Of a stretch of DNA of 64,000 bases, positions 33,761 through 43,645 are shown in pieces. Below the pieces are notes generated by a model. The model made no database searches and had not been told where the DNA came from. It saw only the letters and a list, made by a program, of their open reading frames with translations. A program made the translations under genes and the position numbers. Position 1 is the stretch's first letter; each line of letters starts with the position of its first letter. Source of the stretch: Oegoconia quadripuncta (Eukaryota > Arthropoda > Insecta > Lepidoptera > Autostichidae); contig OX438741.1 of the NCBI GenBank assembly GCA_949316235.1, positions 18,663,124 through 18,727,123 of the forward strand, written 5' to 3'.

Positions 33761-33903
33761 ATGCGAGAATTGATGCAGTCGCATTGGGACTGTTAAAAGA
33801 AAATGATGTAGAAAATCTGATAACAGCCGTTGGAGACAAGGTCAAGTTTTTGGCAAACTTGTCCATATGGAAACAAGACAACAAAGCCTCCCATGTAAAC
33901 AGG
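33761..33903 (+). CDS. SAM-like domain gene, exon 2
   Basis: Acceptor TTTTTATAG at 33752-33760; two bases complete the exon 1 codon, then 47 codons to AACAGG before the donor GTTAGT. It encodes ARIDAVALGLLKENDVENL, ITAVGDKVKFLANLSIWKQ and ASHVNR, the second half of the SAM-like fold (LLKENDVENLI..VG.K.KFL..L..WK). I recognise the fold but not the gene. Confidence 0.6.
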
Positions 33904-34574
33904 GTTAGTCAATTATTAAATTTCTTTTTTTGTTTCTCACATTGTCCTACTCAAAAATGGTACAAAATGTAATTAATAGATTGAAATATTAAATGCCAAT
34001 ACTTTTTCATTTACTAGTTCAGATGCAAAATCCAAAATTTTTTTTTGGATTGTATATAAGTACGTAGGTACCTACTGAATATTTTTTTTTAGGTAATGTT
34101 TTATAAGGATTTGGAAGATTTTGGCCTACTACGGTTTGCCATAAAAAAAAACAAAATGGCGTTCATGTATCAAACTTGTTTATTTCTTTAGCTGATATCA
34201 ATACATACAAGAAATGTGATACTTATAACAAAATCCCCTATCTAAAGTGTGAGGTTTCCAAGACATAAACTGTCAAAGTTGTATTGCTGCATGGGGACCA
34301 CCATGGTGGGGCCATCGAGTTATAATTTTAAAAGAGTGAAATATAGACAAGCAGGGTATAAAAACGTTAAAAATTTTTTAGGATTCTGCCAGTATGTATT
34401 CTGGATTGATGGTCTCTATGCCAGTATCACCCGCAAGTAGCTAGCTCAGGGGAATGTTTATCTCTGAGACACAGTAAACTATCTATGGATAGTGTTGTTG
34501 TGGGCTTATAAATAAGAATATATATTTAAAATACATAAAAGTGTGTAATTTGAAATGTTTTTTACTTGTTACAG

Positions 34575-34670
34575 GCTGGCTCGTTTCTACCAAAACGTAA
34601 TGCAAGTGGAATTTTATATAACACTTATTTGCGCAAGAGAAGGGTTTTCATTCAAAAGAAAATTATTTAA
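34575..34670 (+). CDS. SAM-like domain gene, possible last exon
   Basis: Acceptor TTTACTTGTTACAG ends at 34574. In phase with exon 2 it gives 31 basic codons (GSFLPKRNASGILYNTYLRK, then RRVFIQ) and a TAA at 34668. The alternative +2 frame gives KRKLFKNVIYDCSKN. The end of this exon lies inside the left arm of a fold-back structure (34661-34696), so the original end may have been replaced. An alternative third exon starts after the TTTTTTTTAG near 34093. Confidence 0.3.
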   Translation, partial: AGSFLPKRNASGILYNTYLRKRRVFIQKKII

Positions 34671-35076
34671 AAATGTTATTTATGATTGTTCCAAGAATAA
34701 GTTTTACTATCACCAGCTTTTTTTTATAGATATAGATAGATAGGTCGAAATGTGAAATTTTTTTTTGGATTTCCCATACTAAGTTGTGTCACGTGACCGG
34801 ACACTTTGTATTGGAAGGCCACTATCACCAGCTTTTTTTATAGATATAGATAGATATAGTGGCCTTCCAATACAAAGTGTCCGGTCACGTGACACAACTT
34901 AGTATGGGAAATCCAAAAATTCTTTCCACATTTCGACCTACGTCTGTATGGGAAAGTTGTTTGTTATCATATCACGGACACTATTACCAGTTTCTTTTTC
35001 AAAGATTGATTACCAAATTAAGAAATACTACATAGATAATCTTGGAACAATCATAAATAACATTTTTAAATAATTA
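34661..35076. mobile_element. Nested fold-back element
   Basis: Inner arms of 85 bp at 34741-34825 and 34856-34940 are nearly perfect reverse complements (TAGGTCGAAATGTG..., TCACGTGACCGGACACTTTG) around a 30-bp loop. Outer arms of 36 bp at 34661-34696 and 35041-35076 are perfect. ACTATCACCAGCTTTTTT followed by TATAGATATAGATAGATA is directly repeated at 34708 and 34821, so a second inversion event is likely. Confidence 0.8.
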
Positions 35077-35106
35077 TAAAAATCAAGTAATAAAAGTCAT
35101 GTAAAC

Positions 35107-35262
35107 TTAAACGGGAAAAGAAAAAGAGGAAGACCGAGAATAAACTACATGCAGCAAACAAAAGAGAAGTTGAACGTCGTGTCGTATCAGGAGGTCAAGA
35201 GGAAGGCGGAGAGCAGAGAGATATATAAAAATCTCCACCGACAAGAGCATGGCTCTTAAATC
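35107..35262 (+). mobile_element. LINE reverse-transcriptase C-terminal fragment
   Basis: The open plus frame reads GKRKRGRPRINYMQQTKEKL, then YQEVKRKAESREIYKNLHRQ and a stop at about 35260. The GRPR...W/Y...EV...A..R..W/Y pattern is the common C-terminus of insect LINE polymerases. About 50 codons, no tail repeat. Confidence 0.6.
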
Positions 35263-35620
35263 AGATGATGATGATGAATCTTAAGCTAATCTTTGTAGGC
35301 TAAATAGATAAATCTTTGTAGGCTAAATAGATAATCTTAAAATAATCACAAATAATCATAAATAATACTTTGTATTTATTTTGTGGTTATATTGTAGTAA
35401 TTCTCTAGTCTAGCCAGTATACATAGAAGCTTGTTTTTTAGTAAAAAAAATATTTTTAACGTTGAGTATATTTACTTCTTTATAATAATAAAAGTAAAGC
35501 AATCTATTATGTTAAAAAAATGATTTATACATTTTTACTTCTTTTCTATTTACCTAGGTGAAATATTTTTATTATGAGTCCGAAACAGAATTAACTTCCG
35601 AATCAAAGGTCATTTACCTT

Positions 35621-35760
35621 GTGGTGCGAATCGACCCATTCAAAATTTGCAGGTGGCGATTCACACCACCGGTGCGAAAGGGGCTCTTCAAAAATTGAAT
35701 GGGTCGTTTCACACCGCGGTGCGAACCGTTTGTGGTGTGAATCGCCACCCGACCCATAAG
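35621..35760. repeat. Interlocked inverted repeats
   Basis: Pair a: 35632-35648 (CGACCCATTCAAAATTT) with 35691-35706 (AAAATTGAATGGGTCG). Pair b: 35652-35669 (GGTGGCGATTCACACCAC) with 35732-35749 (perfect inverse). The first arm of b lies inside the loop of a and the second outside, giving a pseudoknot-like order. CGACCCAT recurs directly after pair b. Confidence 0.75.
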
Positions 35761-35769
35761 ATCTTTGTA

Positions 35770-36380
35770 AAAATGAGAATGAGATTCGGCTAAGCTGAGA
35801 CAAGTCACCAATATCGGCGACTCAAGCATTTCTCAAATCAAAAGTGCTGCCATCTAATGGGGATGTATAGGAAGCTTTCCACACGTATCTACAAAAAATT
35901 ATCCTTCTCCCTCACTCATACGTAAGCCGCCATATTTGTTTCATTACCGGAAGTTGGTGAAAAAATAAAAAGTAGACCATAGACTTTGAGACGGTGTTAA
36001 GCTGAGAGAGGCTTGAGAACTCGACTGTGAATACCAAAATTTGAGATAGTGCTCGGCCTTGTCTCAGCTTAGACCGCTCTTAGCGTGGCTTAACGCCATG
36101 TCTCTGAATGTCAGACTATATTTGATGTCAAACTGTGTCAGGCATGGCTACGGCCACCATCAGACGAAGTAGGTACTTTTGAAGTAATTAAGTACTTACC
36201 TCTTTTCTATAATAAAGTCTACTGAATTAAATTGAATAGACTAAGCTTCCTAAACAGTATGTCTATTATCTAGTACTTTATCGATCAAAAGTACTTAACA
36301 AATCGAATCTTATAACTTAAATATATTGACTGAAGTTGATATATATTTTCGATGATTCAATGTCAAAAACATTTTTCTTT
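35770..36380. other. Unassigned DNA
   Basis: No gene seen between the interlocked repeats and the Helitron. Confidence 0.35.
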
Positions 36381-36402
36381 TCTATCTAAATATATAAAGG
36401 AA

Positions 36403-36434
36403 GAAGCTGACTGACTGACTGACTGACTGACTGA
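36403..36434. repeat. (GACT)n microsatellite
   Basis: GCTGACTGACTGACTGACTG with further units, near the 5' end of the Helitron. Confidence 0.85.
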
Positions 36435-37233
36435 CATATCAACGCACAGGCCAAACCGCTGGGTCTAGAGTTTCCAAATTTGGCACGTAGGTTGCTTACG
36501 AGGTCTAGGGGAGCACTAAGAAAGGATTTTTCAAAATTCACCCTTTAAGGGGGTGAAACAGGGGTGGGAAGTTTGTATGAAGAAACAGTATAACTTGGAC
36601 ATTTCGACTATTTTCGACTCGAAACTTCGCAAGAGTACTCCTAGAAACAAATAAGCTAATACGTGTTTTGAGATTTTTCGAAAAACAACCCCCTGGGTTG
36701 TGAAATGGGGGTTAAAACCGTAAAATCGATATTGGTGTCGTTATTTAGGTTTTATGGGATGTTGATTTTGAAAATGACATTTATTTTAAGTTAACCCTCT
36801 AGGGTTGAGATAGGGGTGGGGGTTGATACCAAAAAAGTCAATATTGGTGTCATTATTTAGGTTTTTTGGGACGTTGATTACGAAAATGCCATTTGTTTTG
36901 AAGCTAACCCCTTGGGGTTAGAGAATGCGATAAGGGTGAGTTGAGATTTTTCGAAAAACAGCCCCCTGGGGTGTGAAATGGGGGTTGAAACCATAAAATC
37001 GATATTGGTGTCGTTATTTAGGTTTTTTGGGATGTTGATTATGAAAATGACATTTATTTTAAGCCAACCCTCTAGGGGTGAGATAGGGGTGGGGGATGAT
37101 ACCAAAAAAGTCTATATTGGTGTCGTTATTTAGGTTTTTTGGGACGTTGATTGCGAAAATGACATTTATTTTGAAGCTAACCCCTTACGGGTTGCGATAG
37201 TGGTAGGGGTTAAAATCACAAATTCAAATTGGT

Positions 37234-37660
37234 GTCGAAGTCGAAGAGTCAAAGTCTCAAATTCGAAGGCTCAAAGTCGAAGGCTGAAAGTCGAAGGCTC
37301 AAAGTCGAAGGCTAAAAGTCGAAGACTCAAAGTCGAAGACTCAAAGTCGAAAGCTCAAAGTCGAAGGCTCAAAGACGAAGGCTCAAAGTCGAAGGCTCAA
37401 AGTCGAAGACTCAAAGTCGAAGACTCAAAGTCGAAAAGTAAAATTCATAGTCAAAGTCATGTCAAAGTCATAGTCAAAGTAATAGTCAAAGTCATAGTCA
37501 TAGGCAAAGTCATAGTCAAAGTCATAGTCAATGTCAAAGTCATAGTCAAAGTCATAGTCATAGTCATAGTCAAAGTCAAAGTCGTAGTCAATGTCATAGT
37601 CGAAGTCATAGTCAAAGTCATAGTTAAAGTTTTAGTCAAAGTCATAGTCATAGTCAAAGG
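37234..37660. repeat. Nested minisatellites, first unit
   Basis: About 37234-37438 repeats GTCGAAGGCTCAAA (14 bp, with GACTCAAA variants). About 37440-37660 repeats GTCATAGTCAAA (12 bp). Both are built on the word AGTC. The open frames here, rich in SRRLKVE or TMTL repeats, are artefacts of the repeats. Confidence 0.85.
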
Positions 37661-38445
37661 GGTGAATAGAATTTCCAAATTTGGCACGTAGGTTCCTTAC
37701 GAGGTCTAGGGGAGCACTAAGAAAGGATTTTTCAAAATTCACCCTTTAAGGGGGTGAAACAGGAGTGGGAAGTTTGTATGAAGAAACAGTATAACTTGGA
37801 CATTTCGACTATTTTCGACTCGAAACTTCGCAAGAGTACTCCTAGAAACAAATAAGCTAATACGTGTTTTGAGATTTTTCGAAAAACAACCCCCTGGGTT
37901 GTGAAATGGGGGTTAAAACCGTAAAATCGATATTGGTGTCGTTATTTAGGTTTTATGGGATGTTGATTTTGAAAAATTTTCAAAAATGACATTTATTTTA
38001 AGTTAACCCTCTAGGGTTGAGATAGAGGTGGGGGTTGATACCAAAAAAGTCAATATTGGTGTCATTATTTAGGTTTTTTGGGACGTTGATTACGAAAATG
38101 CCATTTGTTTTGAAGCTAACCCCTTGGGGTTAGAGAATGCGATAAGGGTGAGTTGAGATTTTTCGAAAAACAGCCCCCTGGGGTGTGAAATGGGGGTTGA
38201 AACCATAAAATCGATATTGGTGTCGTTATTTAGGTTTTTTGGGATGTTGATTATGAAAATGACATTTATTTTAAGCCAACCCTCTAGGGGTGAGATAGGG
38301 GTGGGGGATGATACCAAAAAAGTCTATATTGGTGTCGTTATTTAGGTTTTTTGGGACGTTGATTGCGAAAATGACATTTATTTTGAAGCTAACCCCTTAC
38401 GGGTTGCGATAGTGGTAGGGGTTAAAATCACAAATTCAAATTGGT

Positions 38446-38908
38446 GTCGAAGTCGAAGAGTCAAAGTCTCAAATTCGAAGGCTCAAAGTCGAAGGCTGAA
38501 AGCCGAAGGCTCAAAGTCGAAGGCTAAAAGTCGAAGACTCAAAGTCGAAGACTCAAAGTCGAAAGCTCAAAGTCGAAGGCTCAAAGTCGAAGGCTTAAAA
38601 TCGAAGGCTCAAAGACGAAGGCTCAAAGTCGAAGGCTCAAAGTCGAAGACTCAAAGTCGAAGACTCAAAGTCGAAAAGTAAAATTCATAGTCAAAGTCAT
38701 GTCAAAGTCATAGTCAAAGTCATAGTCAAAGTCATAGTCAAAGTCATAGTCATAGGCAAAGTCATAGTCAAAGTCATAGTCAATGTCAAAGTCATAGTCA
38801 AAGTCATAGTCATAGTCAAAGTCAAAGTCGTAGTCAATGTCATAGTCGAAGTCATAGTCAAAGTCATAGTTAAAGTTTTAGTCAAAGTCATAGTCATAGT
38901 CAAAGGGG
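38446..38908. repeat. Nested minisatellites, second unit
   Basis: Same two arrays as in the first unit, with more 14-bp members (about 38446-38680) and more 12-bp members (about 38690-38908). Confidence 0.85.
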
Positions 38909-39386
38909 TGAATAGAATTTCCAAATTTGGCACGTAGGTTCCTTACGAGGTCTAGGGGAGCACTAAGAAAGGATTTTTCAAAATTCACCCTTTAAGGGGG
39001 TGAAACAGGAGTGGGAAGTTTGTATGAAGAAACAGTATAACTTGGACATTTCGACTATTTTCGACTCGAAACTTCGCAAGAGTACTCCTAGGAACAAATA
39101 AGCTAATACGTGTTTTGAGATTTTTCGAATTCAACCCCCTGGGTTGTGAAATGGGGGTTAAAACCATAAAATCGATATTGGTGTCGTTATTTAGGTTTTA
39201 TGAGATGTTGATTATGAAAATGACATTTATTTTAAGTTAACCCTCTAGGGTTGAGATAGGGGTGGGGGTTGATACCAAAAAAGTCAATATTGGTGTCATT
39301 ATTTAGGTTTTTTGGGACGTTGATTACGAAAATGCCATTTGTTTTGAAGCTAGCCCCTTGGGGTTAGAGAATGAGATAAGGGTGAG

Positions 39387-39842
39387 TTGAACACTTTGAA
39401 CCCACCGGGTATGCCATATCACAGACTTTTACTACGTGTGGGTGCACCTGTTATGTTATTGAGAAATTTAAAGCCACCCAAACTTTGTAACGGTACTAGG
39501 TTGCAAGTCAAGGCTTTGCACCGGAACGTAGTAGAGGCCACTATTTTAACAGGACCTGCTCAGGGAGAAACAGTGTTTGTACCGCGTATTCCATTAATAC
39601 CAAATGATCTTCCCTTTGAATTCAAAAGGCTTCAGTTTCCACTAAAGGTCTGTTTTGCCATGACAATAAATAAGTCGCAGGGGCAAACTCTCAAATTCGC
39701 CGGAGTAGACCTACGACAGGACTGTTTCTCTCACGGTCAGTTCTATGTGGCAGGCTCACGTGTAAGTTCACCTCAAAGTTTGGTTCTATTGCTGCCACCT
39801 TCAAACATGGCAAAAAATGTTGTTTATAAGGAAGTACTTTAA
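39387..39842 (+). pseudogene. Helitron helicase (Pif1-like), C-terminal fragment
   Basis: About 150 codons ending at TAA 39840-39842. Recognisable parts: GMPYHRLLLRVGAPVMLLRN, LCNGTRLQVKAL, VEATILTGPAQGE, VFVPRIPLIPNDLPFEFKRL, AMTINKSQGQT and FSHGQFYVAGSRVSS. These are the final motifs of the Pif1-like superfamily 1 helicase that unwinds DNA during rolling-circle transposition. The usual YVACSRV cysteine is Gly here. Upstream helicase and Rep domains are missing; the frame is joined at about 39383 to the truncated third tandem unit. No frameshift or stop within the piece, so decay is limited to the truncation. Confidence 0.85.
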
Positions 39843-40072
39843 TAAATATAAACCAGAATTTTTCAGAAAGGTCTTTTAATGGATCCCTGTCTTAATTCAT
39901 TTACCTGGCAAAACATCAACATGGTTCCACATACTTGTTATCTGCCCAGGGTCTTTTCCTGTTTGAGATAAACTCTACATGGTAATTTTTCTGCTGAATG
40001 TATTCCCGTGGGAAAGTAATAAAGTGTTGATTCATGTAGTCTACGCGGACGAAGTCGCGGGCAGCTGCTAGT

Positions 40073-40635
40073 AATGTATAAAATAAATTTGATTCAAAAG
40101 GAACTCAATAAGTTTCTCTTGACACAGCAAGGAAAAGGATACATCCTTTTTTCATTATTCTTTGAATGTTGTTTACTTATAGTATGATGCACATTTTTTT
40201 AATAAAAGTGGTAAAATATGGATTGTTTTCTTTTTTTATTATTAAGTTCTAACCCTCTTAAAGCTCAATCTATGTAGTAGTTTTTCTTAATTAATTTTAA
40301 TTCCTCGAATAACGTCTAGCAGAATAATGTGAACGTTATAGTGAGTTAAGTGAGAAAAATTATTATAATATTAATTGTTTCTTTCTGTTTTAGAGTTTAT
40401 ATTCAAGACGTAGATGACTGTACTGAAGCGACGTATTTCACAGCAGCTTAGTGTGCAATTGGACAGCACTAGTCTATGACAGTGACGACGTTCATCAAAA
40501 CCATTACCTTCATCAATTATTCATTAAGGCTGTATTTGGACTGTTTGTTAATTAATAATGACGATCCAAAGACAGTCCGACGAATGTCTAATTTGACGAA
40601 GTAAGGTTTTGACGAACATAGTCGCTATTATTCTG
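40073..40635. other. AT-rich DNA
   Basis: Between the Helitron 3' end and the next palindrome. No gene seen; ACGACG/GACGAA words become frequent after 40430. Confidence 0.35.
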
Positions 40636-40919
40636 AAGGTCAATTCTCGTAATGTCATGTATTACAATTCCAGTCAAATTCAGTTTGGGTCTAGTCTCGA
40701 TCTTCTAAATGTCAAATACACCATTCTCCTGTCACAATATTTGAGGTTTGTAATGTGATTTGTTCAACTTTCGATAACATTTCGATATAATCACATTATA
40801 AACCTCCAATATTGTGACAGGAGAATGGCGCATTTGACATTTAAGTAGAAGATCGAGACTAAACCCGAATTGAATTTTGACTGGAATTGTAATACATGAC
40901 ATTACGAGAATTGACCTTC
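40636..40919. repeat. Long palindrome, arms about 125-131 bp
   Basis: Arms at 40636-40760 and 40789-40919 are imperfect reverse complements (GAAGGTCAATTCTCGTAATG and its inverse) around a 28-bp centre. It lies in the right half of the CACTG-bounded region. Confidence 0.8.
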
Positions 40920-40979
40920 TGGTGCTGTCTAATTACATCCTAAGCTCCTCTGAAATACGCCGTTTCAAGACAGCCATTT

Positions 40980-41610
40980 ACGTCGTAAGTGTAAACTTTG
41001 GAACTTGAACGAACCATTAAAAACGTCGTACATACAGCAGAAAAGATCGTCAGTACGGCAGTATTCTCAGATGGCTACGGCAAATTTTGCCTCCCATTTA
41101 GCTGTGCAAATCGTTCCATACGTGTTCTTCCACCTTGCTTACGGTTAATTTCGCCGTACAGAACTACGCACTACGCCTAGCGTTACTACGAGGTCTGCTC
41201 TATGCACGACTTATTATACCTCACAAATACATGAGATCAACCGTATCTACCACATCCAACATTTTCTATAAAACGCACTACGCCTACCGTTACTACGTAA
41301 TCTGCTGTACGCACGACGTAAGATACCTCACATAAAACGTTCTACGTCCACTAAAATAATAACATTGCCTATGCGAACGGTGACATTCGCCGTACGAGAA
41401 GGTTTAGAGGTCCGCCATATGACGTCACTAGTGACGTCATCGTGGATTGAAGGAACTTCCAGTACGGCTTATTTTGCGTTTCACTTTACGTCGTATTACA
41501 CTATTTGCGTAAAGTTGTTTTTAACGAACTTACGTCTGGTCGGTTTTTGGCCGTATTATATACAATAACGACGTAATGACGATCATTTCAGCTTTACATT
41601 TTTTTCAGTG
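40980..41610. repeat. Right subterminal repeat-rich region
   Basis: Dense in CGTAC, ACGTCGTA, CGCCGTAC and ACGTAG-type words. Two similar stretches share the pattern GCACTACGCCTA(G/C)CGTTAC (about 41170 and 41276). CACTAGTGACGTCAT near 41430 sits in the palindrome ATGACGTCACTAGTGACGTC. It ends in ATTTTTTTCAGTG at 41610. Confidence 0.55.
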
Positions 41611-41786
41611 AAAGAGGCATCAGCAGCTATAAAAGTCTACTATTAGACATAAGCCTGTCCATATTGTAGGTATAGTAGGTAATGAATGGGATTTAGTTCT
41701 TGACATGCTTATAACAAATTGTCCTTTCGTAAATCCCTTGAAATGCCATTGTACCATTTATAAGCCAATTACTGTGAGCACTTGAT

Positions 41787-41893
41787 TTTTTTTTATGCAC
41801 AACTTATGCATAAGGTGGAAGCGCACTGACCCGGAAACCCCAACACATTTGGGGGACTGGCTATCTTATCTCTGACAACCGGAACACAGCAAT
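41787..41893 (-). repeat. SINE family 2 fragment
   Basis: Minus-strand tail with a deletion, then CTGACCCGGAAACCCC to CAACCGGAACACAGCAATG; head side missing. Confidence 0.75.
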
Positions 41894-41899
41894 GGTTAT

Positions 41900-43055
41900 T
41901 TTATGGTTGCATACTCATATAAAAAATGATTAAAAAAAAAACAGAGAAGCCGGGGCTGTGGTTGTTCGTGCACTTTTGGGATCCATTGCATTGCATAAAA
42001 CTTTTTTTTTTTTGGGCATGCCGATGTATTCGTCTGTTATAGTTCTGGTGGTGTTAAATGAATATGTTTTCTGAAAAATTTTATCTATGGCCACTGTTTG
42101 TCAAAGAATTATTATTTTACCAATATGTTTCTTGTATTATGCTTTGACTGTTTGTGTTCTTAAAATAAAAATAAATAAATAAAATATGTACTATGCGGTG
42201 TTCTACTCTCCAGTCTCCGTCCTCTGGTATCCACAGATTACCAGCATCGCGTTACTGGATTTTAGGGAGTCCAATGTTGCGACATTATGCTGGCATGCCT
42301 TTTTGGCAGCACCACTTCCTATTATTCATTATACAATAACGTAGCCCAAATAAAAGCATTTTTTTTTCTTTCTTCCATATTGCATCCTTAACCAGGGGAT
42401 GATTTGATCTAATCGTCACTTTACTTCAAGTTAAAGTAAATTATTAAAAAAAAAAACAGAATACTCGACTGCACATTATAATGATGGAAATTGTAAGCGA
42501 CAACAAAATGGTGGCTGACAACGGCCATTTTTATTTTTCTTAAAATCCGCCACGACTTTCAAGCTACAGGATGCGCTAAAGGAAGGGACATACTGATATA
42601 CATGGCTTCACCTCAAACTGGGGCAACATGAGATTTTTTATCATATTAGATTATATATTTTATTATATTTATTTATATTATAACAACACCATAATTTAAG
42701 TATGTATGTCATCGACATGGTTGTTATTTTCTCTATTTATTAGTTGTATGTTTGTTTATAACTACTGTCTTTGTAAGTGTACTCGCTGTCTACTTTTACG
42801 TTACTTACCTCATCTATTTGTCTCCTTACTGAGGTTTGCTGGAAGAGATCTCTTATAGAGATAAGCTCGCCTTTTGTAAATTTTAATATTCTCCTGTTTT
42901 TTTTGTTTTGTTTGACGTGTATGCTTATATACAATAAAGTGTTAAATAAATAAATAAATAAATGAGAATCAAAGTAAAAAACACAAAAAACTATTTTTTT
43001 TCAATACAATAATTTGATAATAGAGATGAATTTTCGATTATCCATACAAAGTAAA
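41900..43055. other. AT-rich DNA, no gene
   Basis: Only low-complexity and LINE-tail-like words (TACAATAAAGTGTTAAATAA and an AAATAAAT run at about 42930-42962). Confidence 0.35.
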
Positions 43056-43059
43056 CCAT

Positions 43060-43200
43060 TCTGAAACCACCTTTAGTATGGAAGTCCCAACAATTTTCGG
43101 CTGGATACGGCCATGGTGCCTAGTGGAAAGTTGATCGTAATCAGGAGTGGAGTCACCGCGGTAAACAGGAACTACACGAATTAAATTTCACCCTGTATAG
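43060..43200 (+). repeat. Dispersed repeat with end TTTCACCCTGTATA (copy 2)
   Basis: Longer than the 21900 copy: starts CATTCTGAAACCACCTTTAG, contains AATCAGGAGTGGAGTCACC, ends AATTAAATTTCACCCTGTAT. Confidence 0.6.
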
Positions 43201-43371
43201 CTATTATAGTATTAATCAAGAATACATACTCAACATATATACTTACACACATACAGTCGAAAAACATTACCTACCCTTCTTCTTGGGTAAAAAACATGAA
43301 TACATTTGCTTCTACGGCTATGCACTCAGCCTCTTTTATGTGTGCGTTTCTGTATATTTCGTATTTTTTTA

Positions 43372-43590
43372 AAATATTTCGGACACTTACGCTAATCATC
43401 TAGTCCCAAACTAAGCAAAGCTTGTGCTATGGATACTAGATAACGGATAAACATATATAAATATTTATATAAACATCCAAGACTCGGGAATAAATGTTCG
43501 TATTCATCACACAAACATTTACCCCTCGCGGGATTCGAACTCGCAACCGTTGGTTTCGCTGATAGAGTCACTATCCACTACACCAATGTT
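43372..43590 (-). repeat. tRNA-derived SINE, family 1 (copy e)
   Basis: Minus-strand copy with body AATCATCTAGTCCCAAACTA, B box GGGATTCGAACTCGC and A box ATCCACTACACCAATG; closest to copy c. Confidence 0.8.
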
Positions 43591-43645
43591 GTTAGAAGCA
43601 TTGAAATGTTTGGATACCAATTGCTTAGATCACCCCATTTAGGAT

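Larger units (their letters stand above)
36471..39382. repeat. 1.2-kb tandem units inside the Helitron
   Basis: The landmark TTTCCAAATTTGGCACGTAG begins copies at 36471, 37672 and 38918, so the unit lengths are 1201 and 1246 bp; the third copy is cut after about 465 bp where the helicase segment begins. The first two units contain AACCCC(CT)GGG-type segments and two minisatellites; the 45-bp difference comes from extra minisatellite repeats. Confidence 0.9.
36381..40072 (+). mobile_element. Helitron with tandemly expanded interior
   Basis: 5' end TCTATCTAAATATATAAAGG at 36381; 3' end GCGGACGAAGTCGCGGGC then AGCTGCTAGT, closing with CTAGT at 40072. The short hairpin before CTAGT is the usual Helitron 3' signature; a small relative with similar ends is at 59413-59646. 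The interior holds about 2.4 tandem copies of a 1.2-kb unit and then the last ~150 codons of the helicase. Rep and most of the helicase are missing, so it is not autonomous. It is inserted inside the CACTG-bounded region. Confidence 0.75.
30970..41610. mobile_element. Candidate large CACTG-ended DNA element
   Basis: The left end at 30970 and the right end at 41610 carry the same 14 bp in inverted orientation, CACTGAAAAAAATG. Both sides are followed inwards by several hundred bp dense in ACGTCGT, CGCCGTA and CGTAC words, including a dimeric satellite on the left. Inside are a SAM-like gene, fold-back elements, a LINE scrap and a Helitron. Animal EnSpm/CACTA elements commonly begin CACTG/CACTA and have repeat-rich subterminal regions, so that superfamily is proposed. 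Against it: no transposase was found, and the flanks (CAA and AAA) do not give a clean 3-bp duplication. It may be two different insertions. Confidence 0.35.

Noticed and set aside
34249..34440. 63-codon ORF between SAM exons
   Set aside because: No splice signals in phase and no similarity recognised.
37200..37691. 163-codon open frame rich in SRRLKVE repeats
   Set aside because: It is produced by the 14- and 12-bp minisatellites of the Helitron unit and reappears wherever the array does.
37457..38933. TMTLTMTL repeat proteins on the minus strand
   Set aside because: Shadow of the GTCATAGTCAAA minisatellite.
30970..41610. Giant virus-like or Polinton element
   Set aside because: No capsid, polymerase or integrase reading frame is present, and the ends are short rather than hundreds of bp.
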